NCBI GenBank assembly: GCA_017460835.1
Contig: JAFUAD010000043.1
Coordinates: 1-40,066 of the forward strand
DNA length: 40,066 bases
Origin: Oscillospiraceae bacterium
Lineage (GTDB): Bacteria > Bacillota > Clostridia > Oscillospirales > Ruminococcaceae
Direction of reading: 5' to 3'
Under the pieces are notes generated by a model. The model was not told the DNA's origin. It saw only the letters and a program-made list of their open reading frames with translations, and did no database searches. A program made the translations under genes and the position numbers. Numbering within the stretch: the first letter of the stretch is position 1; the number at the start of each line of letters is the position of its first letter. Positions 21,894 to 30,522 of the stretch are shown piece after piece.

Positions 21894-24067
21894 AGATGCA
21901 GTACCCGGTCGCGAATCTCGGCGGTTCTGCCCTGATTCCAGTACTGCGTGCCGATATAGCCGCAGGTTCTCCGCGCAATGTTCATCTTCGACTGATCGCG
22001 GTTCTTGCAGTTCGGGCATTCCCAGATGAGCTTGCCGTCCTCCTCGATCGTCACGATCTCGCCGTCGAAGCCGCAGCACTGGCAGTAATCGCTCTTGGTG
22101 TTCAGCTCGGCGTACATGATGTGGTCATAGATGAACTTCATGACCTCCAGCACGGCCTCGAGATTATCCTGCATATCCGGCACTTCCACATAGCTGATCG
22201 CGCCGCCCGGAGAGAGCCGCTGGAACTGCGATTCAAAGCGCAGCTTCTCAAAGGCGTCGATCTGCTCCGTGACATGGATATGATAGGAGTTCGTGATATA
22301 GCTCTTGTCGGTGATGCCGGGGATGATGCCGAAGCGCTTTTGCAGGCACTTCGCGAACTTGTAGGTCGTCGATTCCAGCGGCGTGCCGTACAGACTGAAA
22401 TCAATGTGCTCCTGTGCCTTCCACTTCGCGCAGGCATCGTTCATATGCTGCATAACCTGAAGCGCAAACGGGGTCGCGGAGACATCGGTATGAGACTTGC
22501 CGGTCATCGCCTTGACACACTCGTACAGACCCGCATACCCAAGCGAGATCGTGGAATAGCCGCCGTAGAGCAGCTTGTCGATGGTCTCACCCTTTTTCAG
22601 GCGGGCAAGCGCACCGTACTGCCACAGAATCGGCGCCGTATCGGAATAAGTACCCTTGAGGCGGTTGTGGCGGCACATCAGCGCGCGGTAGCAGAGATCG
22701 AGCCGCTCATCAAAAATCTTCCAGAACTTGTCGATATCGCCGCCGGAGGACAGCGCGATATCCGGCAGGTTGATCGTGACAACGCCCTGATTGAATCTGC
22801 CGTAATACTTCGGCTTGCCGGTCTCCGGATCGACATACGGGGTCAGGAAGCTGCGGCAGCCCATGCAGGTATAGCAGTGGCCTTCGCCGTTCTTGTCAAC
22901 CTTATATTCGAGCATCTTCTTCTCGGAGATGTAATCCGGCACCATGCGCTTTGCCGTACACTTTGCGGCGAGTCTGGTCAGATACCAGTATTCGCTGTCC
23001 TCATGGATATTCTGCTCCTCCAGCACATAGATCAGCTTCGGGAAGGCAGGGGTAATCCACATCCCGGCCTCATTCTTGACACCCTGAATGCGCTGGAGCA
23101 GAATCTCCTCGATGATAACGGCAAGGTCCTTCTTCTCCTGCTCATTCCGCGCTTCGCCGAGATACATGAAGACCGTCACGAACGGCGCCTGACCGTTCGT
23201 CGTCATCAGCGTGACGACCTGATACTGGATGGTCTGCACACCGCGGCGAATCTCATCGCGCAGACGGTCCTCGACAATGCGCTCGATCGCAGCCGGCGAT
23301 GCAAAGCCGCCGAAGTCCTGCGCCTCCGCCTGAACCTCCTTGCGGATTTTCTCGCGGCTGGTCTGCACAAACGGTGCCAGATGCGTCAGAGAGATCGACT
23401 GTCCGCCGTACTGACTGGAGGCAACCTGTGCAATGATCTGCGTCGCGATGTTGCATGCGGTGGAGAAGCTGTGCGGCTTCTCGATCAGCGTGCCGCTGAT
23501 AACCGTGCCGTTCTGGAGCATGTCCTCCAGATTGACAAGGTCACAGTTGTGCATATGCTGTGCGAAATAATCGGCATCGTGGAAATGAATGATACCCTGC
23601 TCGTGAGCATCGACGATATCGTGCGGCAGCAGCAGGCGCTTGGTGATGTCCTTGCTAACCTCGCCCGCCATATAGTCACGCTGCACGCTGTTCACGGTCG
23701 GGTTTTTATTGGAATTCTCCTGCTTGACCTCCTCGTTGTTGCACTCGATGAGGGTCAGGATCTGTTCATCGGTTGTGTTGGACTGACGCACCATCGCACG
23801 GGTATAGCGGTAGGTAATATACTTTCTCGCGACGGAATACGCCTGAAACCCCATGATCTGATTCTCGACCAGATCCTGGATCTCCTCCACGCTCGGGGCG
23901 CGGTTCATGTCGAGACATGCACGCTCGACGTTGGCAGCAGCCTCATGAATCTGCTGCGGTGTCAGCCGGTCGGATTCCGGCACCTCGCGGTTTGCCTTGG
24001 AGATCGCTGCGATAATTTTCGTGATATCGAATACAGCCTCCGCACCGCTTCTCTTGATGATCTTCAT
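21890..24067 (-). CDS. nrdD: Anaerobic (class III) ribonucleoside-triphosphate reductase
   Basis: A 725-residue glycyl-radical enzyme that makes deoxyribonucleotides without oxygen. The N-terminal ATP-cone (MKIIKRSGAEAVFDITKI, about 1-95) gives allosteric control. The central ten-stranded barrel contains CYTCMGCRSFL. Near the C-terminus a zinc site of two Cys pairs (CQCCGF and CPNC) and the glycyl-radical loop RTCGYIGTQYWNQGR are visible. ATG 24067 chosen by GGAGG at 24076-24080. NrdR boxes in the promoter indicate control by the ATP/dATP-sensing repressor. Confidence 0.97.
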   Translation of the reverse strand: MKIIKRSGAEAVFDITKIIAAISKANREVPESDRLTPQQIHEAAANVERACLDMNRAPSVEEIQDLVENQIMGFQAYSVARKYITYRYTRAMVRQSNTTDEQILTLIECNNEEVKQENSNKNPTVNSVQRDYMAGEVSKDITKRLLLPHDIVDAHEQGIIHFHDADYFAQHMHNCDLVNLEDMLQNGTVISGTLIEKPHSFSTACNIATQIIAQVASSQYGGQSISLTHLAPFVQTSREKIRKEVQAEAQDFGGFASPAAIERIVEDRLRDEIRRGVQTIQYQVVTLMTTNGQAPFVTVFMYLGEARNEQEKKDLAVIIEEILLQRIQGVKNEAGMWITPAFPKLIYVLEEQNIHEDSEYWYLTRLAAKCTAKRMVPDYISEKKMLEYKVDKNGEGHCYTCMGCRSFLTPYVDPETGKPKYYGRFNQGVVTINLPDIALSSGGDIDKFWKIFDERLDLCYRALMCRHNRLKGTYSDTAPILWQYGALARLKKGETIDKLLYGGYSTISLGYAGLYECVKAMTGKSHTDVSATPFALQVMQHMNDACAKWKAQEHIDFSLYGTPLESTTYKFAKCLQKRFGIIPGITDKSYITNSYHIHVTEQIDAFEKLRFESQFQRLSPGGAISYVEVPDMQDNLEAVLEVMKFIYDHIMYAELNTKSDYCQCCGFDGEIVTIEEDGKLIWECPNCKNRDQSKMNIARRTCGYIGTQYWNQGRTAEIRDRVLHL

Positions 24068-24104
24068 AGCATCGTCCTCCTTCGCACTTGTCCGTGCAAG
24101 AATC

Positions 24105-24133
24105 ATTATACACTATATCTTGTGTTTTGTCAA
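24105..24133 (-). promoter_or_regulatory. Promoter of nrdDG
   Basis: Minus strand TTGACA (24133-24128), 17-base spacer, TATAAT (24110-24105). The spacer is almost entirely a NrdR box. Confidence 0.9.
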
Positions 24134-24157
24134 TAGGATTCGCACAATTTATTGTAG
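24110..24157 (-). promoter_or_regulatory. Tandem NrdR boxes
   Basis: Minus strand box 1 (24125-24110) reads ACACAAGATATAGTGT, 15 of 16 against ACACWATATATWGTGT. Box 2 (24157-24142) reads CTACAATAAATTGTGC, 12 of 16. They are separated by 16 bases, so centres are 32 bases (about three helical turns) apart, the spacing known for NrdR. Confidence 0.85.
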
Positions 24158-24173
24158 TTTTCGCAAATTTGCA

Positions 24174-24218
24174 GAAAAATACAGCAGCACAGTGCTTTTC
24201 ATGCATCCGCGCTGCTGT
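24174..24218 (-). terminator. Probable terminator of the nitroreductase gene
   Basis: Minus strand ACAGCAGC (24218-24211) pairs with GCTGCTGT (24188-24181) around a 22-base loop, followed by ATTTTTC. Confidence 0.5.
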
Positions 24219-24249
24219 TGGCTGTAATATTTAACAATTATAAAAATAC

Positions 24250-24792
24250 TCAACGTATAACGAGTACATCCGAGAGCGGTTTTCTGGCCGGCGCATCGGG
24301 ATGTACTGCCGGATATCCGACGGCGATCAGCGCTGCGACGTGCTGCCCCTCCGGGAGTCCGGCGAGCTCCGCGACCTTCTCCGGGTCGAAAATTCCCATG
24401 ATCAGCGTGCCGAGCCCCAGATCATGCGCGGCAAGGCAGAAGGTCTGGCAGGCGATTCCGGCATCAAATGACTGCCAGTGCGTGCCGAGCGCGGTCGTAA
24501 AGCCGCCGTCCGGGTTATATCCCGCAATGCCCTCGACGCTCGCCAGCACGACCAGTGCCGCAGCGCTCCGGATATTCTGCATATTCTTCGAGAACTGCAT
24601 CGTTCCCTCTGCGGCGATCCGCTCCTTCAGCGCCGGGTCAAGAATCGCATAATACCGCGCGGTCTGCGAATTCTTCCACGACGGCGCAAGCTGTGCCGCC
24701 TTCACAATTTCCTCGATCTGCTCCGCCGTGACCGCCTGCTCTGTATAGCTGCGGATGCTTCTTCTGGTTTCAATCCCCTGCTTCAGTTCCAT
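24250..24792 (-). CDS. Nitroreductase family protein
   Basis: A 180-residue FMN-dependent NAD(P)H oxidoreductase. N-terminal RRSIRSY (FMN phosphate contact) and APSWKNSQTAR are visible, as is the C-terminal VGYPAVHPDAPARK. These enzymes form dimers and reduce nitro compounds, quinones or flavin-linked substrates; the natural substrate is unknown. GGAGG (24802-24806) lies in the 16-base gap after the dockerin peptidase gene, so the two are probably co-transcribed despite unrelated roles. Confidence 0.88.
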   Translation of the reverse strand: MELKQGIETRRSIRSYTEQAVTAEQIEEIVKAAQLAPSWKNSQTARYYAILDPALKERIAAEGTMQFSKNMQNIRSAAALVVLASVEGIAGYNPDGGFTTALGTHWQSFDAGIACQTFCLAAHDLGLGTLIMGIFDPEKVAELAGLPEGQHVAALIAVGYPAVHPDAPARKPLSDVLVIR

Positions 24793-24808
24793 TATTCGCT
24801 TCCTCCCG

Positions 24809-25591
24809 TTATCCGTTAATGATTTTCGACCAGCTCAGATTCTTCTTTCCGAGTGTGTTTTCCGTGTAATAGCTCAGAATATACTGCACATCTTCTATTG
24901 TAATGGTATTGTCCGCATCGACATCCGCGGCCTTGAACTCCGCATCGGACAGGCCGTAGCCCTTCTTTGCGAGATAATCCGTGTATGCCTGCAATGTGAT
25001 CTGTGCATCCTCCACGGCAATATCGCCGCTGTTGTCCGGGTCGCCGGTCAGGAAATCCGTCTGCTCCGGGTAGCGCGTCAGCATATAGTCCGTCAGTGAG
25101 CCGAACACCTGCTCATTTGTAAAGGTGCGTCCCCAGTGAACCTGCCCGCCGTAATTGCCCTCTGCCACGACCACGCCGGTATCCGTCACCTCAAGGATGA
25201 TGACAAAGTGCGTGTTATTGTTGATGCGGAGAATATCGCCCGGACGCACCTGATCGAATGTATCGAGCTGTCGTGCAGGCAGATTGCCGAACGCCGCATC
25301 GCTGAGCATAAAGGCAAATCCCGCACAGCCGTATCCGCCGCTGAAAATGCCGCCCTTCCACGCATAATAGTTGTCATTCGTATAGGGTGTCCCCTCGGGG
25401 TACTGCGTCTTCAGCGCGATCATCGCCGCATAAACAGCAGACGGCGACAGATCGGGCGATGCAGCCGCCTGGGCAGCCGGTGCCGCCGCATGAGCGGAAA
25501 TCCCGGAAACCGCTGCAATCTGAGCCGATACGGTCAGCGCCGCGCAGAGCAGTGCCGCAAAATGCAGACAGCGTTTTTTCCTCGGTGCCAT
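24809..25591 (-). CDS. Secreted cysteine peptidase-like protein with dockerin
   Basis: A 260-residue exported protein: signal peptide (about 1-35), then a papain/NlpC-P60-like domain (about 48-165) with a likely catalytic Cys89 (GGYGCAGFAF), His128 (NNNTHFVIIL) and Glu/Asn in AEGNYGG. The last ~75 residues are a dockerin with GDPDNSGDIAVED and ADVDADNTITIED loops. It could trim peptidoglycan or proteins while bound to the cellulosome. Start ATG 25591 with GGAGGG nearby. Confidence 0.82.
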   Translation of the reverse strand: MAPRKKRCLHFAALLCAALTVSAQIAAVSGISAHAAAPAAQAAASPDLSPSAVYAAMIALKTQYPEGTPYTNDNYYAWKGGIFSGGYGCAGFAFMLSDAAFGNLPARQLDTFDQVRPGDILRINNNTHFVIILEVTDTGVVVAEGNYGGQVHWGRTFTNEQVFGSLTDYMLTRYPEQTDFLTGDPDNSGDIAVEDAQITLQAYTDYLAKKGYGLSDAEFKAADVDADNTITIEDVQYILSYYTENTLGKKNLSWSKIING

Positions 25592-25645
25592 AAAAATCCC
25601 TCCGATTGTTGATTTGCACATTTTTGAAACTAAGCACCCGATAAT

Positions 25646-25674
25646 ATTATACACAATTTCCATCTGCTTGTCAA
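25646..25674 (-). promoter_or_regulatory. Promoter of the dockerin peptidase gene
   Basis: Minus strand TTGACA (25674-25669), 17-base spacer, TATAAT (25651-25646). Confidence 0.85.
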
Positions 25675-25706
25675 GAGGAAATCCGCACCTTTCTGCTGAA
25701 ATCCGC

Positions 25707-25735
25707 TTGACACATGCAGCGGAGTGTGCTATAAT
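25707..25735 (+). promoter_or_regulatory. Promoter of the nitrogenase-like / Hyp operon
   Basis: Perfect TTGACA (25707-25712), 17 bases, perfect TATAAT (25730-25735), extended TGc. It is the only strong promoter I see ahead of the 13-kb gene series that begins at 25760. Confidence 0.88.
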
Positions 25736-25759
25736 AGAATCAGTAACGGAGGTGTCCGA

Positions 25760-26008
25760 ATGGAAACCAGAACCGCGATCATCGCGATTATCCTCAAAAA
25801 CAGCGACGCAGCCGAGGCGGTCAATGCCCTGCTGCACACCTATGCGGACTACATCATCGGCCGGATGGGGATTCCCCACCGCGGCAGAGGGCTGAATCTC
25901 ATCAGCATTGCGATTGATGCGCCGCAGGATATCATCAATACGCTCGCCGGAAAGATCGGAAGACTCTCCGGCGTCGAAGCAAAAACCGTTTACGCACCGA
26001 ACGACTGA
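25760..26008 (+). CDS. TM1266-type putative [FeFe]-hydrogenase-system regulator
   Basis: An 82-residue ferredoxin-fold protein (beta-alpha-beta: RTAIIAIILKN, then AVNALLHTYADYIIGRMGIPHRGRGLNLISIAIDA, then LAGKIGRLSGVEAKTVYA) of the small ACT/NikR-C-like family named after TM1266. In Thermotoga and many Clostridia it is encoded with HydE and HydG and is called an iron-only hydrogenase system regulator; its biochemical role is not known. GGAGGT at 25748-25753 fixes ATG 25760. It is the first gene of the operon, so it links the locus to H-cluster-type maturation. Confidence 0.85.
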   Translation: METRTAIIAIILKNSDAAEAVNALLHTYADYIIGRMGIPHRGRGLNLISIAIDAPQDIINTLAGKIGRLSGVEAKTVYAPND

Positions 26009-26080
26009 ACCGGTGCTTCGCGTCCACTCCGGAAGCATGTTCTGACGGAGCTGCACTGCAAAGCCCGGTACAATTTCATC

Positions 26081-26130
26081 ACGCTGTCCCCTGACCCCGA
26101 AAGCCCGTCGGCTTGAGGGGAAAGCACGGC
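26081..26130 (+). ncRNA. Structured leader RNA upstream of the HydE-like gene
   Basis: Within the 230-base gap after the TM1266-like gene, an ordered fold is visible: GCTGT (26083-26087) with ACGGC (26126-26130), enclosing CCCC-GA-AAGCC (26095-26105), a CGTC loop, and GGCTT-GA-GGGG (26110-26120) with facing GA/GA. It lies directly before a terminator hairpin and has no open frame of note. This suggests a riboswitch or protein-binding leader. I cannot match it to a known family. Confidence 0.5.
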
Positions 26131-26155
26131 AGTCCCCGCAGAATATGCAGATCAT

Positions 26156-26200
26156 GAGGGGGGCAGTCTGTGCCGATGGGCAGACTGTCCTCCTTTTTTT
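26156..26200 (+). terminator. Intrinsic terminator (attenuator) just before the HydE-like gene
   Basis: CAGTCTG (26164-26170) pairs with CAGACTG (26181-26187), and the stem extends outward through GGGGGG/TCCTCC to about 14 bp. A run of seven T follows at 26194-26200. Only 38 bases separate it from the next start codon, too little for another promoter, so it must act inside the operon. Confidence 0.8.
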
Positions 26201-26238
26201 CATTGCCCGGCATCTCAGCCGGGAAGAAAGGCGCTGTC

Positions 26239-27294
26239 ATGATACAGGAAGAAAACAAGCAGCTCATTGACAAGCTGCACGCGCAGCACAGCCTGACAAA
26301 GCCCGACTGGATCACGCTGATAAGTAATTTCACGGACGACGACCGCGCCTATGCTGCGGATATCGCACGGGAGATTGCGCAGTCGAAATTCGGGAACCGG
26401 GTTTTTATCCGCGGAATCGTGGAGTTTTCCAATTACTGCAAAAACGACTGCCTCTACTGCGGCATCCGGCGCAGCAACGGCAGGGCGCAGCGCTATCGCC
26501 TGACGGACGATGAGATTCTGAGCTGCTGCGCGGAGGGCTATGAGATCGGCTACCGCACCTTTGTGCTGCAAAGCGGCGAGGATATGACCTACACCGCAGA
26601 CCGGATCGCTGCGCTCGTCCGCCGCATCAAGGCTGATTTTCCGGACTGCGCCGTGACGCTTTCGCTCGGCGAGCGGGAATATGACGAGCTGAAGCAGATG
26701 AAGGAGGCGGGCGCCGACCGGTATCTGCTGCGGCACGAAACGGCGAATCAGCAGCATTATGAGCTGCTGCATCCCGCTGCGATGTCCTTTTCGCACAGAA
26801 TGCGATGTCTGCATGACCTGAAGGCGCTCGGCTATCAGACCGGCGCCGGCATGATGATCGGCGCGCCGTACCAGACCGCAGAGCATCTTGCGGAGGATAT
26901 GCTGTTTCTGCGGGAATTTGAGCCGCATATGATCGGCATGGGGCCGTTCCTGCCGCATCAGGATACGCCCTTTGCAAAGGAACCGAAGGGCTCCTATGAG
27001 CTGACGCTGTTTCTGCTGAGTCTGTGCAGAATCATGCTGCCGAATGTGCTGCTGCCGGCGACCACGGCGCTCGGAACGATTCATCCGCTCGGGCGCGAGC
27101 AGGGCATACTCGCGGGCGCAAACGTCATCATGCCGAATCTCTCTCCGACGGCTGTACGCAAGAAATACATGCTCTATGACAACAAAATCTGCACCGAGGA
27201 CCGCTCGGCGGACTGCCGCTTCTGCCTGCATCAGCGCATGAAGGCGATCGGCTATGAAATCACAGTCGCAAGGGGTGACTATTCCGATGATTAA
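26239..27294 (+). CDS. hydE: HydE-like radical SAM enzyme
   Basis: A 351-residue radical SAM protein of the HydE/PylB/BioB group. The SAM cluster motif is C67-x3-C71-x2-C74 (NYCKNDCLYCG), preceded by IRGIVEFSNYC. GAGMMIGAPYQT and MGPFLPHQDTPF are typical of HydE. The C-terminal Cx7CxxC (ICTEDRSADCRFC) matches the accessory [2Fe-2S] site known in Thermotoga HydE. HydE processes the Fe(CO)2CN-cysteine precursor in [FeFe]-hydrogenase H-cluster assembly. Here it sits between a TM1266-like gene and nitrogenase-like genes, without HydF or HydG. ATG 26239 chosen by GAAAGG and family length. It overlaps the next gene by 8 bases. It may serve ordinary hydrogenases or a new cofactor. Confidence 0.85.
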   Translation: MIQEENKQLIDKLHAQHSLTKPDWITLISNFTDDDRAYAADIAREIAQSKFGNRVFIRGIVEFSNYCKNDCLYCGIRRSNGRAQRYRLTDDEILSCCAEGYEIGYRTFVLQSGEDMTYTADRIAALVRRIKADFPDCAVTLSLGEREYDELKQMKEAGADRYLLRHETANQQHYELLHPAAMSFSHRMRCLHDLKALGYQTGAGMMIGAPYQTAEHLAEDMLFLREFEPHMIGMGPFLPHQDTPFAKEPKGSYELTLFLLSLCRIMLPNVLLPATTALGTIHPLGREQGILAGANVIMPNLSPTAVRKKYMLYDNKICTEDRSADCRFCLHQRMKAIGYEITVARGDYSDD

Positions 27295-28048
27295 AATTGC
27301 GATCTACGGCAAGGGCGGCATCGGGAAATCGACGATTTCCTGCAATGTCTCCGCGGCGCTTGCGGCAAAGGGTCTGCGCGTCATGCAGATCGGCTGCGAC
27401 CCGAAGGCGGATTCCACTGCGCTGCTGCACGGCGGCTCCCGCATCCCGACCGTTCTGGAACTGGAGCGGCAAAAGGGCATGCGCATCACGCTCGATGAAA
27501 TCGTACACCGCGGCGAAGGCGGCGTGCTCTGTGTCGAGGCGGGCGGACCGCTTCCGGGCGTGGGCTGCGCGGGGCGCGGCATCATCAATGCACTCGAAAC
27601 GCTGAAACGCCTGAACGCATACGAAATCTATCAGCCGGATCTCGTGATCTACGATGTGCTGGGGGATGTGGTCTGCGGCGGCTTTGCGATGCCGATGCGC
27701 GGCGGATATGCAGATAAGGTGTTTGTGGTCACATCCGGCGAAAAAATGGCGAAATACGCAGCGGGCAATATCTGCATGGCGATACAGAATTTCAAGGGCA
27801 GAGGGTACGCCGCGCTCGGCGGGCTGATACTCAACTGCCGCGGCGCAGAGCAAGAGCGCGAGACCGTTCAGGCGCTCGCGGATGATTTCGATACAAGCAT
27901 TATCGGCACGCTCGACCGCAGCGCGGATATCACGGCGGCCGAAAAGCAGGATACAACCGTGCGCACGCTTCTGCCGGACTGCACCGCATCAAGACAGCTT
28001 GACGAAATTGCGGAAGCGCTGCTCTCCGCCTGCGGGGTGACCGTATGA
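27287..28048 (+). CDS. NifH-like ATP-dependent iron protein, copy 1
   Basis: A 253-residue homologue of nitrogenase reductase. Residues 7-16 ([10 protein letters not shown]) form the P-loop, [11 protein letters not shown] the switch region, and C94 (GVGCAGRG) and C130 ([11 protein letters not shown]) the two ligands per subunit of the bridging [4Fe-4S] cluster. It should therefore be a dimeric, ATP-driven electron donor. It begins inside the end of the HydE-like gene, and its own stop overlaps the next gene, so all are translationally coupled. The likely partners are the two products encoded immediately downstream. It is shorter than true NifH (~270-290 residues). Confidence 0.9.
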   Translation: MIKIAIYGKGGIGKSTISCNVSAALAAKGLRVMQIGCDPKADSTALLHGGSRIPTVLELERQKGMRITLDEIVHRGEGGVLCVEAGGPLPGVGCAGRGIINALETLKRLNAYEIYQPDLVIYDVLGDVVCGGFAMPMRGGYADKVFVVTSGEKMAKYAAGNICMAIQNFKGRGYAALGGLILNCRGAEQERETVQALADDFDTSIIGTLDRSADITAAEKQDTTVRTLLPDCTASRQLDEIAEALLSACGVTV

Positions 28049-29355
28049 GTGCCGCCGCCGAGAAGCCCCGCAGCATCCGGATCGCCGACGCGGATCCGAA
28101 TGCGATCTTTCAATCGGGGCTCGAATACAATACGCCTGTGCGCGGCATGTGGAATATCGTCCACACCGGCATGCTGATTCCCGGCGCACACCAGATCTTT
28201 GCCTGCGCACAGGGCTGTCTGCGCGGTGTCATCCTGACCGCAGCGGAAATGAACGCGCTCGACCGTCTGAGCTGGATTTCGGTCTCCGAGCAGGATATGT
28301 ACGACGGAAGCCTCGAATACGATATCATCGACGGCTGCGCGGAGATTTTGCAGAAGCTCCCGCAGAAGCCGCCGGTCGTGCTGCTGTACCTGAGCTGCAT
28401 CCATCTGTTTGCCGGTGTCGATTTTGAGATGATTCTCTCCGCACTGCGGTCGCAGTTTCCGGGCATCGCTTTTGTCGATTGCTACATGACCCCGACGATG
28501 CGGCAGACCGTCTCACCGGCAGTGAAAATGGCGGCACAGCTCTATGCAGCACTGGAGCCGCGCGCAAGGAATCCGCGGGCTGTCGGCATCATCGGCAATG
28601 ACCGCCCGACGGATGAAGGCTCTGAGCTGCTCCGGCTCATCCGCGGAAACGGGTTTATCCTGCGCGACCTCACGCTATGTAAGGACTATGACGAATATCA
28701 GCAGATGGGCGAATGCGCGCTCAATCTCACCTACACGCCCGTCGCAGGGCTCGCCGGTGAGGAGCTGGAGCAGCGCTTAGGAATCCCGCATCTGCATCTT
28801 CCGAACAGCTTTGACTATTCGGAAATTGCCGCAAACTACTGGCTGCTCTGCGATGCACTCGGCATTGAATGCCCGGACTTTTCCGCTGAGATTGCAGCCG
28901 CAGATGCCGCGCTTGATCGGCTGTATGCGGAGATCGGCGAGATTGCTGTCGCAATCGACTTCACCGCCGTCACGCAGCCCTTTTCGCTCGCAAAGCTGCT
29001 GACCGAACACGGATTCCATGTGAAATATATCATCGCGGATGCCGCCGCCGAGGATGCCGCAGCATTCTCATGGCTTGCGGAGCACCGCCCCGATCTTGAG
29101 ATTTTCTCCGCCGCCAATGTCAACATGCTGCATTTCAAGAGTGAGGAACATGAGCCGGTGCTGGCAATCGGTCAGAAGGCAGCGTACTATTTCGCGACCG
29201 ATCATTTTGTCAATATCGTCATGAACGGCGGATATTACGGCTATGCGGGAATCGCGGCGCTCTGTACTCTGATGAGCGAAGCATACCGTACCCCGAAGGA
29301 CAGCCGCAGGGTTCTGCGGCACAAGGGGCTCGGATGCCCGTCCTGTTTGCTGTAA
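28045..29355 (+). CDS. Nitrogenase component 1-like protein (NifD-type), copy 1
   Basis: A 436-residue divergent member of the NifD/NifE/BchN superfamily. An N-terminal pair C54/C58 (IFACAQGC) follows a PGAH turn; the SEQDMYDGSLEYDI helix and C118 (LYLSCIHLFAGVD) sit where component-1 cluster Cys residues normally occur. The C-terminal domain ends in GYYGYAGIAALC and the CxxC tail GLGCPSC (C431, C434). I see no equivalent of the FeMo-cofactor Cys/His ligands. It probably pairs with the next gene's product and receives electrons from the NifH-like protein. Overlaps the nifH-like gene by 4 bases. Substrate unknown. Confidence 0.75.
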   Translation: MSAAAEKPRSIRIADADPNAIFQSGLEYNTPVRGMWNIVHTGMLIPGAHQIFACAQGCLRGVILTAAEMNALDRLSWISVSEQDMYDGSLEYDIIDGCAEILQKLPQKPPVVLLYLSCIHLFAGVDFEMILSALRSQFPGIAFVDCYMTPTMRQTVSPAVKMAAQLYAALEPRARNPRAVGIIGNDRPTDEGSELLRLIRGNGFILRDLTLCKDYDEYQQMGECALNLTYTPVAGLAGEELEQRLGIPHLHLPNSFDYSEIAANYWLLCDALGIECPDFSAEIAAADAALDRLYAEIGEIAVAIDFTAVTQPFSLAKLLTEHGFHVKYIIADAAAEDAAAFSWLAEHRPDLEIFSAANVNMLHFKSEEHEPVLAIGQKAAYYFATDHFVNIVMNGGYYGYAGIAALCTLMSEAYRTPKDSRRVLRHKGLGCPSCLL

Positions 29356-29368
29356 GGAGGGCTGTGCT

Positions 29369-30508
29369 GTGAAAAATGTATCCAGAATCATCCCCTGCTA
29401 TGCGGCGGATACCTCCGGTGTCTGCTCGGCGCTCTATGAGCTCGGCGGGATGACCGTCGTACACGACGCCTCCGGCTGCAACTCGACCTATGCGACGCAT
29501 GATGAGCCGCGCTGGTACGATATGCAGTCCATGATCTTTATTTCCGCGCTGACCGAGCTCGATGCGATCCTCGGCAATGACGAAAAGCTGATTGCCGATG
29601 TTGTATCCGCTGCGCATGACCGGCGCCCGCGCTTTATCGCAGTCTGCGGCTCGCCGATGCCGATGATGACCGGCGTGGATTTCGATGCCGCGGCTGCGGA
29701 GATCGAACGGCGCTCCGGCATCCGCACCCTTGCCATGCACACAAACGGCACGCATTCCTACATTGCCGGCGCATCCGAGGCACTTTGCAGGATTGCCGAG
29801 GAGTATACCGACAATCTCCCCAAAACCAAAGAGCCCTCCGTCAATATTCTCGGCGCGACCCCGCTCGATTTCGGAATCGGCGGAACCGTTGACAGTCTGC
29901 GCCTCTGGCTGCATGAGCAGGGATTTTCGGTGATCTCCTGCTTTGCAATGGGCGACACGCTCGAAACGCTCCGCAAGGCTGCCTCAGCGCATGTGAATCT
30001 GGTCATTTCGCAGACCGGAACGGCGGCGGCACAGTATTTGTATGATGTGTTCGGGATTCCCTATGTCTGCGGCATCCCGACCGGGCAGCAATTCCCCGCT
30101 GCGGTCGCGGATGCACTGAAGCATGCCGCTGCCGACGGACAGTGCAGGTTTCCCTGTGCCGCCGGGCATTCAGATGAGAAAGGTGAGATCGTTGTCATCG
30201 GCGAAAGCATCGCGGCGGGTTCCATAGCGGCAGAGCTGTCCGTGCAGACCGGCAAAACGGCACGGGTCATCTGCCCGCTGCCCTTTGACCCGCGATGCCG
30301 AAACGGCGCGGCGGAAAGCCCTGCCTCCGAGGAGGAGATCGAACGCGATCTTACAGAGCATCCGCCGCAGATCATCGCGGCAGACCCGCTGTACCGGTTT
30401 ATCTGCCCGCAGCAGGCAAGGCTGATCGAAATGCCGCATTTCGCATTCTCCGGGCGCTGCTTTGATACGCGCATCCCCGATCTCCTGCACTTTGATTATT
30501 CGCGATAA
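29369..30508 (+). CDS. Nitrogenase component 1-like protein (NifK-type), copy 1
   Basis: A 379-residue component-1-like subunit. C19 ([22 protein letters not shown]37) and C93 (AVCGSPMP) give the three-Cys pattern of cluster ligands at the subunit interface. [11 protein letters not shown] and an ILGNDEKLI helix follow the NifK scheme. The C-terminal domain is shorter than in NifK. The start is GTG 29369 with AAGGAGG at 29354-29360. It is related to the product of the gene at 32578. Likely a heteromeric partner of the NifD-like protein. Confidence 0.75.
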   Translation: MKNVSRIIPCYAADTSGVCSALYELGGMTVVHDASGCNSTYATHDEPRWYDMQSMIFISALTELDAILGNDEKLIADVVSAAHDRRPRFIAVCGSPMPMMTGVDFDAAAAEIERRSGIRTLAMHTNGTHSYIAGASEALCRIAEEYTDNLPKTKEPSVNILGATPLDFGIGGTVDSLRLWLHEQGFSVISCFAMGDTLETLRKAASAHVNLVISQTGTAAAQYLYDVFGIPYVCGIPTGQQFPAAVADALKHAAADGQCRFPCAAGHSDEKGEIVVIGESIAAGSIAAELSVQTGKTARVICPLPFDPRCRNGAAESPASEEEIERDLTEHPPQIIAADPLYRFICPQQARLIEMPHFAFSGRCFDTRIPDLLHFDYSR

Positions 30509-30522
30509 AAGGTGAGACTTTT

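Noticed and set aside
21896-24136. 746-codon plus-strand open frame opposite nrdD
   Set aside because: Antisense shadow of a highly conserved gene; composition (Leu/Arg/Asp/Val-rich without motifs) is artefactual.
26041-26200. Cyclic-di-GMP (GEMM) riboswitch in the leader before hydE
   Set aside because: Short look-alikes (GCAAAGCC, GCCGATGGGCAG) occur but in the wrong order and without the family's two-helix layout; the second is part of the terminator hairpin loop and stem.
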